Shown here piece after piece: positions 8,087 through 16,801 of a stretch of 64,000 bases of DNA; positions within the stretch are counted from its first letter, which is position 1; each line of letters opens with the position of its first letter. The notes beneath the pieces were generated by a model that was not told the DNA's origin, searched no databases, and saw only the letters and a program-made list of their open reading frames with translations. The position numbers and the translations under genes are program-made. Origin of the DNA: Nitrospira sp. ND1 (lineage in GTDB: Bacteria; Nitrospirota; Nitrospiria; Nitrospirales; Nitrospiraceae); contig NZ_FWEX01000006.1 of assembly GCF_900170025.1 (NCBI RefSeq), forward strand, positions 2,509,236-2,573,235, in the 5' to 3' direction.

Positions 8087-8284
8087 CTACGCGATCAACT
8101 CTCGTAGCGACTTTCGTTTCGTGATTCGCCCCGCTTTGTGGTCCTTTTCAGAGGTGTCCAGCGCATCGAGGAATTCTCGGCGATAGAGGCCGATCGAATC
8201 ACAAAAAGACTCAAAATTTTCTTTTGAGATTTTGAACTGAAAACTGTCTTTGGTTCGTTTCACCACTTTTGCTGCAAGCGCCAT
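8087..8284 (-). CDS. Antitoxin of RelE/ParE-type pair
   Basis: This 65-residue, strongly charged protein directly precedes the toxin gene. Its N-terminal half (KVVKRTKDSFQFKISKENFE) and basic helical C-terminus (GRITKRKSLRELIA) are like those of small antitoxins that wrap the toxin, though I cannot assign a DNA-binding fold. The call rests on gene order and size. The promoter should lie in the 70 bases between it and the divergent side of the secreted protein gene at 8357. Confidence 0.75.
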   Translation of the reverse strand: MALAAKVVKRTKDSFQFKISKENFESFCDSIGLYRREFLDALDTSEKDHKAGRITKRKSLRELIA

Positions 8285-8356
8285 GATGTCCCTCGTTATG
8301 CGCTAATTTTACCGCCTTCAGAGGCGAGAGACAATCTGAAACACCGTGGCTCTCGC

Positions 8357-9073
8357 TTAATCGAGGATTGAGAAGGCGCCGATGAAATACGGCCCGTTCG
8401 CCGCCTGCGCGCCTCTGATCCGCACTTCGGTCACATCGAACACCCATCCGCCGACCAACCAGGGATTGGGGGCCAGGTTCGACCAGTACCACCAGCTGCC
8501 GTTTGATTTCCTGAACCAGAATTGAATCGGCTCGGTGCCGGTGACTCTGATGATCGGCATGTCGAACACCCTGGGCTGATGCGTCACCCGATCCTCCATC
8601 CAGATCTTGATCCAGTGATCCTTCCCATGCGTGCCGAGGGTTCTCGGTTCATGAATCCAATCGGCGGCGACGCAGTCGTCGCCGACGTTCCGTCCAAAGC
8701 CTGCGCCGGGCCCGTCGCCGGGATCGACAAAACAGGGGGTTAGCAGACTCGGACTGTCGAAGACCAGGTGGATGTGGCCATAGGTCATGTCGTCCACGTT
8801 GATGTAATTGCCGAAGCAGCGATGGCGGTAGGTCCAGCAGGCCTGATGGGTGGCATTACACGGTTGCAACTCGCCTGAATTGTCGATGCCGGTAGGGTAT
8901 CCGAAGTTCCCTCTTGCCTGCCCGTAGATATAGGTCAGCGCAAACGTATTATCGAAGTCGACCACGCAGTCACCCAGCCAATCGTGGGCTTCGGCCGGTG
9001 TGGATGTCGGTAAGAGTCCGCCCAGGATGACGGTTGTGAAGAGCAGCAGTGTGCAGAGTGGTATCCGCTTCAT
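8357..9073 (-). CDS. Secreted protein of unknown function
   Basis: The 238-residue product has a signal peptide ending STPAEA and a mature, aromatic- and cysteine-rich domain. Cysteines come in close groups (GDCVVDF, QPCNATHQACWTYRHRCFG, TPCFVDPGD, DDCVAADW), suggesting disulfides in an extracytoplasmic protein. Strand-like segments such as HIHLVFDSP and HWIKIWMEDRV hint at a beta sandwich, possibly carbohydrate- or surface-binding, but no family is recognised. It lies 40 bases downstream of the lipoprotein gene at 9114-9458 on the same strand. Confidence 0.7.
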   Translation of the reverse strand: MKRIPLCTLLLFTTVILGGLLPTSTPAEAHDWLGDCVVDFDNTFALTYIYGQARGNFGYPTGIDNSGELQPCNATHQACWTYRHRCFGNYINVDDMTYGHIHLVFDSPSLLTPCFVDPGDGPGAGFGRNVGDDCVAADWIHEPRTLGTHGKDHWIKIWMEDRVTHQPRVFDMPIIRVTGTEPIQFWFRKSNGSWWYWSNLAPNPWLVGGWVFDVTEVRIRGAQAANGPYFIGAFSILD

Positions 9074-9113
9074 GGTCCTTTCCTTTCTCGCTCAGGTCGG
9101 GCTCCGTTCGCGG

Positions 9114-9458
9114 TCACTTTCCGGTCGTGTCTCGTAACCGCTGAAACGCCTGATCACGCTCGGCTTCCGGCAGAAGCAGTGCCGCATGGTGATACCGATC
9201 CACCAAACGCTGCTTCTGCCGAAAGTTTGTGGCTTGGGTAATCTGTGTGAGCAAGCCGTTCAAATCGACTCGCTCTGGGGGATTCTGCTGGTGCAGCGAC
9301 GATTCCGCCAACATGGTGCGCACTTCTTCATCGCTCGCTTGCCGTGGTCCTTGCACGGTTTGTCCGGCTTCGCCGAGCGGCCCTCCCGGCACGAACTGGT
9401 GAGGAGGAGGCGGGACACATCCATAGAGAAGCAGCATCAGCAGAGTGATCCGGCGCAT
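9114..9458 (-). CDS. Small lipoprotein
   Basis: A short signal sequence ends in a lipobox (LLLYGC, cysteine 14) followed by the proline-rich CVPPPPHQF, typical of outer-membrane lipoproteins. The remaining 95 residues are polar and helical, with no domain I recognise. A GGAGGGA site precedes the ATG. It probably forms a two-gene unit with the secreted protein gene at 8357-9073. Confidence 0.7.
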   Translation of the reverse strand: MRRITLLMLLLYGCVPPPPHQFVPGGPLGEAGQTVQGPRQASDEEVRTMLAESSLHQQNPPERVDLNGLLTQITQATNFRQKQRLVDRYHHAALLLPEAERDQAFQRLRDTTGK

Positions 9459-9876
9459 CGTTCCCTCCTTGTCTTCTGCTGTCGATCCTGGAAGCGTGGC
9501 CAGAAAGCTCGCTCCGCAGGAGGTCTGGTCACGACTTCACATCACGCAAACTCTGCGCCATCGAACTCAGACAGAGCCTCTGCGCGTAATAACAATCGCT
9601 TGGAAGCGGTGTCTGGAACTGCTGGTATTTGTGGGTGGCAGAGGAGGTATCGCATCGGATACAGATCCGTATCCCATCCGATACCACTACGTAGGGTTGT
9701 TCACGATGACGTGAACTAAGAACAGGAAAAGATCCCGTCGATTGAAGGAGCCGGTAGGGGCATTCGGTCCGGAGCGGCCGGCACGGATTGACAGGCAGTC
9801 CTGAAATACGTAGCCTAGGAGACCATTCTCCCCTGCCCTCCGAACCACGGCAGTCGCTGTTCGTCAGGAGGTCGTC
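9459..9876. other. Intergenic region between divergent lipoprotein genes
   Basis: The 418 bases hold promoters for the leftward lipoprotein and rightward metzincin genes. The notable content is a 38-base inverted repeat at 9647-9684, listed separately. The frames here look like chance and have no ribosome sites. Confidence 0.4.
9647..9684. repeat. 38-bp inverted repeat
   Basis: Arms GTATCGCATCGGATAC (9647-9662) and GTATCCCATCCGATAC (9669-9684) are complementary at 14 of 16 positions around a 6-base centre. It lies mid-way in a divergent intergenic region, so it may be an operator or the hairpin of a small RNA. No flanking duplication was seen. Confidence 0.55.
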
Positions 9877-10632
9877 ATGCTCGCTTCGCCGCTTCGTGTC
9901 CTGGTCTCGATGGCGATTCCGGTTTTCGCAGGCTTGCTGGTCTCCTGCGTGTCCTTGGAATTCGACCGTATGACAGGAACGGCATTCCCCACTTCCCAGA
10001 CGGTCAATGGCCAGACCGTGACGTTGAGCTCGATCTTCGACGAGGCAGGCATCAAGTTGACGGTCGAGCAGGATGACACGGGGATTCAGCCGCTCAACAT
10101 CGCCCAGGACGAGTGCATCAGCGATGCCGAACTCTCGACGTTGGAGAACGGCCATCGTCACCTCTCGCTGTTTCCCACGGCCGCCTGTCCCTTTGATTTC
10201 TGCAATACCTATCACCTCTACGGTGCGGTGGTGAATCACTACGGCGAGGTGCTCGATGTCTGTATTCCTGAATTCATCCTGGGCAAAATGTGGCAGGGAC
10301 ATACCAGGTCGGCCTTCGCCATTTTCTATCGCATGAACACCATCCAGACCGACGGGGCTGCCTACTTCCGCACGACGGCCCATGAGATCGGCCATGCCTT
10401 CAATCTCCACCACAGTGACGGTGACGGCACCTCGATCATGACGCAATCAGACGACCTGACGGGCGATCCGGTGTACCGCTTTTCCGAGCAAAGCCGGGAG
10501 CATCTGGCCAACCATCCGGGGCAGTGCAAATTCCCCGGCGCCATCGGAGCTGCGCCATTCACGTGGGTCGCCAACGACCATGCGGCCTGGGCGCATCCTC
10601 TGGAAGAATTAACGATCACCGATTGTCAGTGA
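9877..10632 (+). CDS. Metzincin-like zinc protease, lipoprotein
   Basis: The 251-residue protein has a lipoprotein signal (LLVSC, cysteine 24) and a zinc-protease signature: HEIGHAFNLHH with H169, E170, H173 and H179, the HExxHxxxxxH pattern of metzincins, followed by SIMTQ as a candidate Met-turn (M188). The glycine usual at the third position after the second histidine is asparagine here. Six other cysteines in the mature part may pair. It probably cleaves proteins in the periplasm or at the cell surface. The next gene starts 16 bases later, so the two are likely co-transcribed. Confidence 0.8.
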   Translation: MLASPLRVLVSMAIPVFAGLLVSCVSLEFDRMTGTAFPTSQTVNGQTVTLSSIFDEAGIKLTVEQDDTGIQPLNIAQDECISDAELSTLENGHRHLSLFPTAACPFDFCNTYHLYGAVVNHYGEVLDVCIPEFILGKMWQGHTRSAFAIFYRMNTIQTDGAAYFRTTAHEIGHAFNLHHSDGDGTSIMTQSDDLTGDPVYRFSEQSREHLANHPGQCKFPGAIGAAPFTWVANDHAAWAHPLEELTITDCQ

Positions 10633-10648
10633 GGCTGAAGGGCGGCTT

Positions 10649-11641
10649 ATGCACCTCGATCCTATCGCGCGCCGGTCCAGGAAGGTGTTTCTCGTCTGCG
10701 TGGTCGCGCTCCTGTTCCCGGCGGTGCGGGCAAACGACGGCTTGGCCCAGGAACCGCCCGGCTCCACCACGCTCCAGCTCACGCTAGACATTGGACAATC
10801 CGCGCTGAGTCTCGGAGAGCCGGTCTATGCCACCGTCCGCCTCGTCAATGTGGGGACGATGCCGGTGGAGGTGTTCAAACTGCTCGACCCGCAAACCGGC
10901 GCGATCCAGATTGAAGTGTCGAGCTCGAATAGGCCACGGTTCGTGTTCCTGCCGTTGTTTTACGCGGATGCCGTGCACAACAGGATCGCTCTCGCTCCGG
11001 GCGAGGCAGTCGTGGCGATCTTTCCTGTCTTTTATGGCGCGCTGGGATGGACGTTCGATCGACCTGGGACCTATCGCGTGACGGCCGAATACCGTCCTCA
11101 GGGCGCGTCTCAACAGGATCGGATACGCTCACACGCGGTCAGCGTGACGGTGACCGACGAGCACGGCGCCGGGGCCTCCTTACTGACCGGCTCGTCCGCG
11201 GGCGAGGAAGCGGCAAAATTTCTGTTATGGCAGCGGGGCGACCAATTGCAGGCGGGACAGGCGCTGTTGACCGGGCTGCTGACCCAACATCCCGAGTCGC
11301 CGCTGGCCGATTATGCGCTGCTGGCGTTCGGGAGAAATCTGAGCCGGAGTTTCCGCAATTATGCCGTTGGGAAGATCCGTGAAGCGGACTGCGGGTCGGC
11401 GTTGACCTATTTTCAGAGAATCCGATCAGACCGGCTGCCGGTCTTCTTGCAGATCCAACAACGCCTGGATGAAGCCCGCTGTTTTATCAAGTTGTCCCAG
11501 CCGGCTAAGGCGCTCGATTCGATGGAGCGGGCCGAACAGTTACGCGACGGTCGTCCTGAATACACGCTCCTCTTTCAACAAGCGATACGGTTGGAACCGA
11601 CGCTGGGCCTTCACTCTGCCATCAACACACCGCACCGCTAA
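10649..11641 (+). CDS. Secreted protein with beta-sandwich and helical repeats
   Basis: The 330-residue product begins with a signal peptide (FLVCVVALLFPAVRA). Residues 40-150 look like an immunoglobulin-like fold (LSLGEPVYATVRLVNVG, then PGTYRVTAEYRP). The second half is helical with TPR-like pairs (SALTYFQRIRSDR, KALDSMERAEQL). It may be a periplasmic scaffold. It lies 16 bases after the metzincin lipoprotein gene, suggesting a shared role, perhaps as inhibitor or substrate-presenting partner; that is inference. No family name can be given. Confidence 0.7.
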   Translation: MHLDPIARRSRKVFLVCVVALLFPAVRANDGLAQEPPGSTTLQLTLDIGQSALSLGEPVYATVRLVNVGTMPVEVFKLLDPQTGAIQIEVSSSNRPRFVFLPLFYADAVHNRIALAPGEAVVAIFPVFYGALGWTFDRPGTYRVTAEYRPQGASQQDRIRSHAVSVTVTDEHGAGASLLTGSSAGEEAAKFLLWQRGDQLQAGQALLTGLLTQHPESPLADYALLAFGRNLSRSFRNYAVGKIREADCGSALTYFQRIRSDRLPVFLQIQQRLDEARCFIKLSQPAKALDSMERAEQLRDGRPEYTLLFQQAIRLEPTLGLHSAINTPHR

Positions 11642-11685
11642 ATCTGCTCTGTGAACCTCGATGACGGTCTTTTCCCTGTCGACCA

Positions 11686-13230
11686 TTATGCGCTCGCTCC
11701 GGTTCTCGTCGCTTCGACGAATTGTTCGGTGGAATCGTCCAAGGCCCGGCCTTTGCGACCCTGGGCACGATGGATGTACAGCAGGCCGGCGCTGATGTCT
11801 TGTTTCTGTGCAGGCGGGAGCGGCATCTGGTACGCGACGGCCCGGGCATGATCGGCCAGTTGAAGCTTCGGATCGTACACGCGATTGAACTTCCACAGCA
11901 TCTTCACGAAATTTGTCTGGCCGCGCAGCAGATGTCCGGCCGCGATACGCGCCGTCGATTTTAAGGCGTTCCATCCCAGGTGCTTCTGATTCAGGATCTG
12001 CTGCGTCTTGACCAATTCCGCATAAAATTCCGGCAGCGGTAAGGTGGTCGGAAGGACGGCATGTTGGATGTCGTAGAGGCGGTAATCCCGAGTCGTCACA
12101 TGCCGGGCTTCGGTATGCCACGATTCGGTTCCGGGATAGGGCGTGTTCACGCTGATGTTCACGATCTCGGGGATCTCCAGGCACCACTGCCGGACGATCT
12201 CGAAGCGCCGTCGATCCCAAGCGGGATCGGCGATCAGGTTGATGGCGACCGTTATACCGAGCGAGCGGGCGAATTCGAGCGCTTCGAGGTTCTTGCTGAT
12301 CGTGGTGCGTTTGCGATGGTGCGCCAGCCCTTCTTCATCCATCGCCTCGATGCCGATGAACATGTAGGCGAGGCCCAGCCGCTTCCACAGCTGAAACACC
12401 TCTTTGTTGCGGAGTAGCACGTCGCCTCTCGTCTCCAGGTAATACTGCTTCTTGATTCCTCGTCGAGACACGGCCTCTCCGATCGCCATGCCCTGTTTGG
12501 CTTGAATAAAGGCGACATCATCGACAATGAATACGCCGGGCTCTCGAATGGACGCCAGATCGTCCACGATCTTGTCGGGGCTGGCAGCGCGATAACTCCG
12601 TCCGTAAAAGGTCCAGGCGCTGCAGAAGGAGCAGTCCCAGGGACACCCCCTGGTGAATTCGATGGAGGCGCAGGGATCGAGCACGCCGATGAAATATTTG
12701 CGCCGGTGCCGCAGCAGGTCGCGCGCCGGATGAACCTCGTTCAGGCTGGTGATCATACGGGCGGGCGGCCCTTCAGCATAGCGCGTGACGGTGCCGGGGA
12801 CCTCTGCGAGAGCCGACCGGTCTTCTTCGATGGCCGTTAACAGCGGCCCGATGGCGCTCTCGCCTTCGCCCTTGAGGACACAGTCGATCGCGCCGTCCGC
12901 ATGCTCAAGCATGGCTTGGGCCACGAACGATGCACTGTGCCCGCCGACGAAGACCGCACTGCGCGGGAGTTGTTGTTTCGTGAGCCTCGCGAGATCGACG
13001 ATTTCGGGCACGTTGGCCAGATAGTTACAGGAAAAGCCGATCGCATCGGGACGACGCTCCTGCAGCAGCGTGACGAACGACGCGTGCGACTCCACTTGCA
13101 GATCGATGAGCGTGACGTCGTGCCCGGCCCGGCGCGCGGCGGCTGCGACGAGCTCAAGCCCCAGCGGTTCCAGGCGCAGATAAATTTTCGTATACATCAA
13201 TGGGCTTGGATGGACGAGCAGCACGTTCAT
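11686..13230 (-). CDS. hpnR: B12-binding radical SAM enzyme, likely hopanoid C-3 methylase
   Basis: The 514-residue protein has an N-terminal cobalamin-binding domain (about residues 1-150, beginning MNVLLVHPSPLMYTKIYLRL) and a radical SAM core with the CxxxCxxC cluster motif CPWDCSFC (C196, C200, C203). The C-terminal 120 residues are helical. Length, order and the YTKIYLRLEPLGLELVAAA start resemble HpnR, which methylates hopanoids at C-3; Nitrospira and methanotrophs carry it. The assignment is from memory of the family. No other hopanoid gene is nearby. GGGAGG lies just before the ATG. Confidence 0.75.
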   Translation of the reverse strand: MNVLLVHPSPLMYTKIYLRLEPLGLELVAAAARRAGHDVTLIDLQVESHASFVTLLQERRPDAIGFSCNYLANVPEIVDLARLTKQQLPRSAVFVGGHSASFVAQAMLEHADGAIDCVLKGEGESAIGPLLTAIEEDRSALAEVPGTVTRYAEGPPARMITSLNEVHPARDLLRHRRKYFIGVLDPCASIEFTRGCPWDCSFCSAWTFYGRSYRAASPDKIVDDLASIREPGVFIVDDVAFIQAKQGMAIGEAVSRRGIKKQYYLETRGDVLLRNKEVFQLWKRLGLAYMFIGIEAMDEEGLAHHRKRTTISKNLEALEFARSLGITVAINLIADPAWDRRRFEIVRQWCLEIPEIVNISVNTPYPGTESWHTEARHVTTRDYRLYDIQHAVLPTTLPLPEFYAELVKTQQILNQKHLGWNALKSTARIAAGHLLRGQTNFVKMLWKFNRVYDPKLQLADHARAVAYQMPLPPAQKQDISAGLLYIHRAQGRKGRALDDSTEQFVEATRTGASA

Positions 13231-13387
13231 ACCTTACCTCCCTCGATGGTGGTGTGGTGGCTGACTATAGGATGTCTGTGACATGTTGAGGACTAGGGAG
13301 AGTCCTCGTTCTCCCGTGGTCCGCCCAGGGGGAGGACAGAAGTCCGGGCTAGGAACCGGCCCGGCTTCGGAGTATTCTCACCCGGAT

Positions 13388-14266
13388 ATGTCTGCTCAAC
13401 GCCTCAATAGGATGTCGGTCCGGTCCGTGACCGGCTGGTGGGCGGTTGCCTGTCTCGTCTTCGCTCTGTCGGGCCTGCCCGTTTCCGTTGACGCCGCCGT
13501 CACGACGTTCATTGCGGAAGACTATGCCTTCACCGGTCCGGAGCAGCTCGACTCCGGCCGGCAAACGGTGCGATTGATCAATCGCGGCCGGGATGTGCAC
13601 CAGGTTCAATTTTTGGCGCTGCCACCGGGAAAAACCGTGGCCGATGTCGAACGGGCATTGGCGTCCCGGTCGCCAAGCTTGCCGAATTGGCTGCGGCGTC
13701 ATGGGGGAGTGAATAGTGTCGCTCCCGGCGATGAGGCGTCCGTCAGCATTCAGCTTGAGCCCGGAGACTATCTGTTACTCTGCGGCATTCCGGACGTCGC
13801 GGGTCGTCCCCATGCCATGCGCGGCATGGTGCGTGCGCTGCGAGTGGTGGAGGCCGCGCCTTCCGGCGAACCGGCGCCGCGGGCCGATGCGACGCTGCGT
13901 CTGAACGATTTTGCGTTTGCGTTGAGTGGCCCGCTGCAGGCGGGGTCTCGAACCGTGCATCTCGTGAATGATGGCCCGCAGGCTCATGAGGTGGTGCTGA
14001 TTCGTCTCGCAGAGGGAGCGTCGGCGAAGGAGTTCATCGCGCGGTACAGGCCTGGAGGACTGCCCAATTCCGCTGGGCGGGAAGCCGGCGGCCTCACCGG
14101 TCTCGATCCGGGACGAGAGGGTTATGTTCATCTCGAACTGGAGCCGGGGCGATACGGTCTGCTCTGTTTTCTTGCTGACCCGGTGACCGGAGCCCCTCAC
14201 TTCTCCCGCGGCATGTGGATGGACATTGAGGTGAAGCAGGCGCTACCCGCCGCGGAGGGTCCGTGA
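13388..14266 (+). CDS. Secreted protein with two cupredoxin-like domains
   Basis: A signal peptide (cleavage near SVDAA) is followed by two homologous domains, each with a possible copper-site pattern. Domain 1 has H71, C132, H142 and M147 (HQVQFL, LLLCGIPDVAGRPHAMRGM); domain 2 has H200, C260, H271 and M276 (HEVVLI, LLCFLADPVTGAPHFSRGM). The His-Cys-His-Met order and short C-to-M loop are those of type 1 copper proteins, so this may be a periplasmic electron carrier or copper-binding protein. The ATG at 13388 is favoured; 13412 is an alternative. Its stop overlaps the methyltransferase start by four bases. Confidence 0.75.
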   Translation: MSAQRLNRMSVRSVTGWWAVACLVFALSGLPVSVDAAVTTFIAEDYAFTGPEQLDSGRQTVRLINRGRDVHQVQFLALPPGKTVADVERALASRSPSLPNWLRRHGGVNSVAPGDEASVSIQLEPGDYLLLCGIPDVAGRPHAMRGMVRALRVVEAAPSGEPAPRADATLRLNDFAFALSGPLQAGSRTVHLVNDGPQAHEVVLIRLAEGASAKEFIARYRPGGLPNSAGREAGGLTGLDPGREGYVHLELEPGRYGLLCFLADPVTGAPHFSRGMWMDIEVKQALPAAEGP

Positions 14267-15234
14267 CGTATCGGGACTTGATGCGGCTGGCGAACGGCTA
14301 TGCGGAGTCGAAAGTGCTGCTCGTCGCCAATGAACTCGGCCTGTTCACGGCAATCGGCCAGGGCGGCAAGTGCGCCGACTCACTGGCCACCACCTGCGGC
14401 GCTTCGCGCGAGGGCATGGACCTCCTGCTGCAGGCGCTCGCAGGGCTTGGACTGGTGCGTCTGAAAGCGGGGCGTTATTGGAATACGACGTTTGGGCTGA
14501 ACTATCTGGATGGCCGAAGCCCGACGGCGGTGACCAATCTGCTCTGGCTGCTGAACCACCATTGGTCGGATTGGACGGGGATGGCGCGCGCCATCCGCCG
14601 GGGTCGTCCCGGCTGGGTACCGGTCACAAAGACCGCGGCGTTCCGGCGACGGTTTGCCCTAGCGATGCACGAGCGTAGTTATGTGCTGGCGCCGCTCACG
14701 CTCGACAGGATCCGGCTGCCGCGTGGAGCTAGGCGCCTGTTGGATGTAGGCGGCGGGTCCGGGGCCTACAGCATTGCTCTGGCGCAACGTCATCCCGATG
14801 TTCATGTGCTGCTGGTCGATCAGGCCGTGTCGGTCGCGCGACGGCAGATCAAAGAGGCTGGGCTGGCGGACCGTATCGCGGTGCGGCAGGGGAACGTGTT
14901 GACTGCCCCGCTCGACTCGGGATTCGATCTGGTATTGATCTCCAATCTGCTGCATGATTTCAGCGAGGCGGAAAATCGAGGTCTGTTGAGACGGGCGCAT
15001 GGCGCGCTACGACCCGGGGGAAAGATTGTGATCGTGGAGTATTTTCTCAACGCTGCCGGCACCCTCCCTGCCGAGGCGGCGGTATTTTCGTTGCTGATGT
15101 ACGCGTTCACGCCGACCGGGCGGAGTTATGCTTGGAACGACGTCGAGGCCTGGCTGAGGGGTACCGGATTCGGACGGTTTCGTCGGCAGTTGGTGACCGA
15201 CAGTATCGGCACGCTGGAGGCCGTCAGGCTGTGA
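14263..15234 (+). CDS. SAM-dependent O-methyltransferase
   Basis: The 323-residue protein has the two-part build of plant-type O-methyltransferases: an N-terminal winged-helix dimerisation domain (about residues 10-85, VANELGLFTAIGQGG) and a Rossmann SAM domain with LLDVGGGSGAY at 159-168, acidic LLVDQ after strand 2 and a DLVLISNLLHDFSE motif where the H-D pair could act as general base. The substrate is unknown; small hydroxylated metabolites or quinones are usual. The GTG start overlaps the stop of the cupredoxin-like gene, implying coupled translation. Confidence 0.8.
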   Translation: MTYRDLMRLANGYAESKVLLVANELGLFTAIGQGGKCADSLATTCGASREGMDLLLQALAGLGLVRLKAGRYWNTTFGLNYLDGRSPTAVTNLLWLLNHHWSDWTGMARAIRRGRPGWVPVTKTAAFRRRFALAMHERSYVLAPLTLDRIRLPRGARRLLDVGGGSGAYSIALAQRHPDVHVLLVDQAVSVARRQIKEAGLADRIAVRQGNVLTAPLDSGFDLVLISNLLHDFSEAENRGLLRRAHGALRPGGKIVIVEYFLNAAGTLPAEAAVFSLLMYAFTPTGRSYAWNDVEAWLRGTGFGRFRRQLVTDSIGTLEAVRL

Positions 15235-16471
15235 CTTCCGTTGGTGCCGGGGCGACGGCACTCAGCCCTGCATGATACCTCTGGAGGTGCCGCCGGACCG
15301 GGATGAGCAATCGTGGCGGGATGTGAGGGCAGACTTCGCGATCGAATGACACTGCCCGTTGATATCGCTTCACTCCCAGTGCCGCTTCAGCCATTGCCCA
15401 GTAGAGATTCTCAACCCACCCTGACCGGATCACGGTGTCCAGATATTTGTACAGGACTTGAGGCGATCGTACGGCGCCTCGATAGGCATCTTTGATTTCG
15501 TTCAACAGCCGCTCTTCCTTCGCCGTCCGCTGATACAGGCCTTCCACCACATGGTTGAGCGAGAGGAAGTCTTGCAGATCGAAGCGGGCATCGACAGGTT
15601 GTGTCTGCTCACGGTAGAGGTCCCAATCTGTCGTGAAGTGGAGCCGCTCCAGCAGGGGCAGCAGGTCCTGCAACGTGATTTCCTCTGCCGTTTCGCAGGA
15701 GCGGGAGAGGCGGACCTTGATGAAGGTCCGCCGATCGTACGTGTGCTCGGGCAAATAGTGTGTGCCGGAGAGTTCCGCCAATCGACCCGTCTGGTCGCGT
15801 TTCGGGAATTGCCATTGCCATTGGTCCGGGAAGTGAACCCCGGCCGCCTGTAATTCCGCCCTATAGCAGGGAAGCAGGTGCTGGAAGAAGGGGCCGCCTG
15901 CGTCGTCCAGCGGCGTTCCCGGCAGACTGCCCACTGCCAGAGTGAGTCTGGCGAAGGGCATGCGGGTATAGCCATCGTCGTCCACGACAAAGTTGAATCC
16001 GCCCCACGGTCCGATGTCCAGCAGGGTTTCATGGCCCTGTTCCGCCAGCCAGGTTTCGGTGTCGAATGCCAGACGCCGCCAGAGTTGGATCAAGGTGCCG
16101 ATGTGTACGTGGCGATTGCGGAACAGCGGGACAGAGTCGGGATGATAGCCGTTCGTGCTGCGAAGGCGAGTCTGGAGTTTGAGGGTTTCCCACTCGACCG
16201 CTTGAGCCAAGGTTCCCTTGTGGACGGACAGTCCGGAGAGATCGCGCCGGCAATCCGCGGCGATTCCGGACCAAAGGTCCGCTCCGGGCCTGGCCGAGGC
16301 CGCCTGTTGCGTGACGTGATCGATCAGGTTGGAGATCCCCGACGGGGCATGAGCCGCTGCCAGATTTTGAAGGGAAGTTCGGAAGCGGCTGATGGCCCGG
16401 CCGGAGCGGCGCGTCCAAGCGGCGCTGAACGCGCTCATGTCGGAGGCCCTGCTCGTACAGGCATCACACAT
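15224..16471 (-). CDS. Unknown protein, about 415 residues
   Basis: I do not recognise this soluble protein. The frame is open from 16552, but an ATG at 16471 giving MCDACTSRASDMSAF is the more likely start because the extra 27 residues look like non-coding sequence. The middle is aromatic- and proline-rich (DIGPWGGFNFVVDDDGYTRM, FPDQWQWQFPKRDQTG) and the C-terminus helical (VLYKYLDTVIRSGWVENLYW). Its 3' end overlaps the convergent methyltransferase gene by 11 bases. Codon use matches the neighbours, so it appears to be a resident gene. Confidence 0.65.
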   Translation of the reverse strand: MCDACTSRASDMSAFSAAWTRRSGRAISRFRTSLQNLAAAHAPSGISNLIDHVTQQAASARPGADLWSGIAADCRRDLSGLSVHKGTLAQAVEWETLKLQTRLRSTNGYHPDSVPLFRNRHVHIGTLIQLWRRLAFDTETWLAEQGHETLLDIGPWGGFNFVVDDDGYTRMPFARLTLAVGSLPGTPLDDAGGPFFQHLLPCYRAELQAAGVHFPDQWQWQFPKRDQTGRLAELSGTHYLPEHTYDRRTFIKVRLSRSCETAEEITLQDLLPLLERLHFTTDWDLYREQTQPVDARFDLQDFLSLNHVVEGLYQRTAKEERLLNEIKDAYRGAVRSPQVLYKYLDTVIRSGWVENLYWAMAEAALGVKRYQRAVSFDREVCPHIPPRLLIPVRRHLQRYHAGLSAVAPAPTEVTA

Positions 16472-16801
16472 CACAAGGACTGAGCTCCCGTTGCTCCGCC
16501 AGGATGTGCGAGGCCCTTCCTGCAGCGGGGAATCATGTGCCCGCCCTTTCATACGGTACTCGGGCTATGAGGCGGAACTCGTAAACCCCGAAGGTCTGGG
16601 CAAGAAGATTACGAGGGGACTGAGAATCGTGAGGATTTGGGAAGGTAGAAGGTTGCGATCACCAGACAAGCGCCGGCTCTGAATGCGGCGAATCCCGGTC
16701 AGCGAATGGGGATGAGCGGTGCGTGAAGCGATGCCCGAGAGGGTAGGCGGTGGGCGCCTCGACTGAACCAGCTTGTGCCTGGCGGCGGTGGAAGTGCGGC
16801 G
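16472..16801. other. Intergenic region, nothing recognised
   Basis: This stretch separates the unknown protein gene from the small membrane protein gene. It contains no convincing frame, hairpin or repeat. Confidence 0.4.

Noticed and set aside
9529-10446. 305-codon frame on the minus strand
   Set aside because: Antisense to the metzincin gene, which has a signal peptide and zinc motif.
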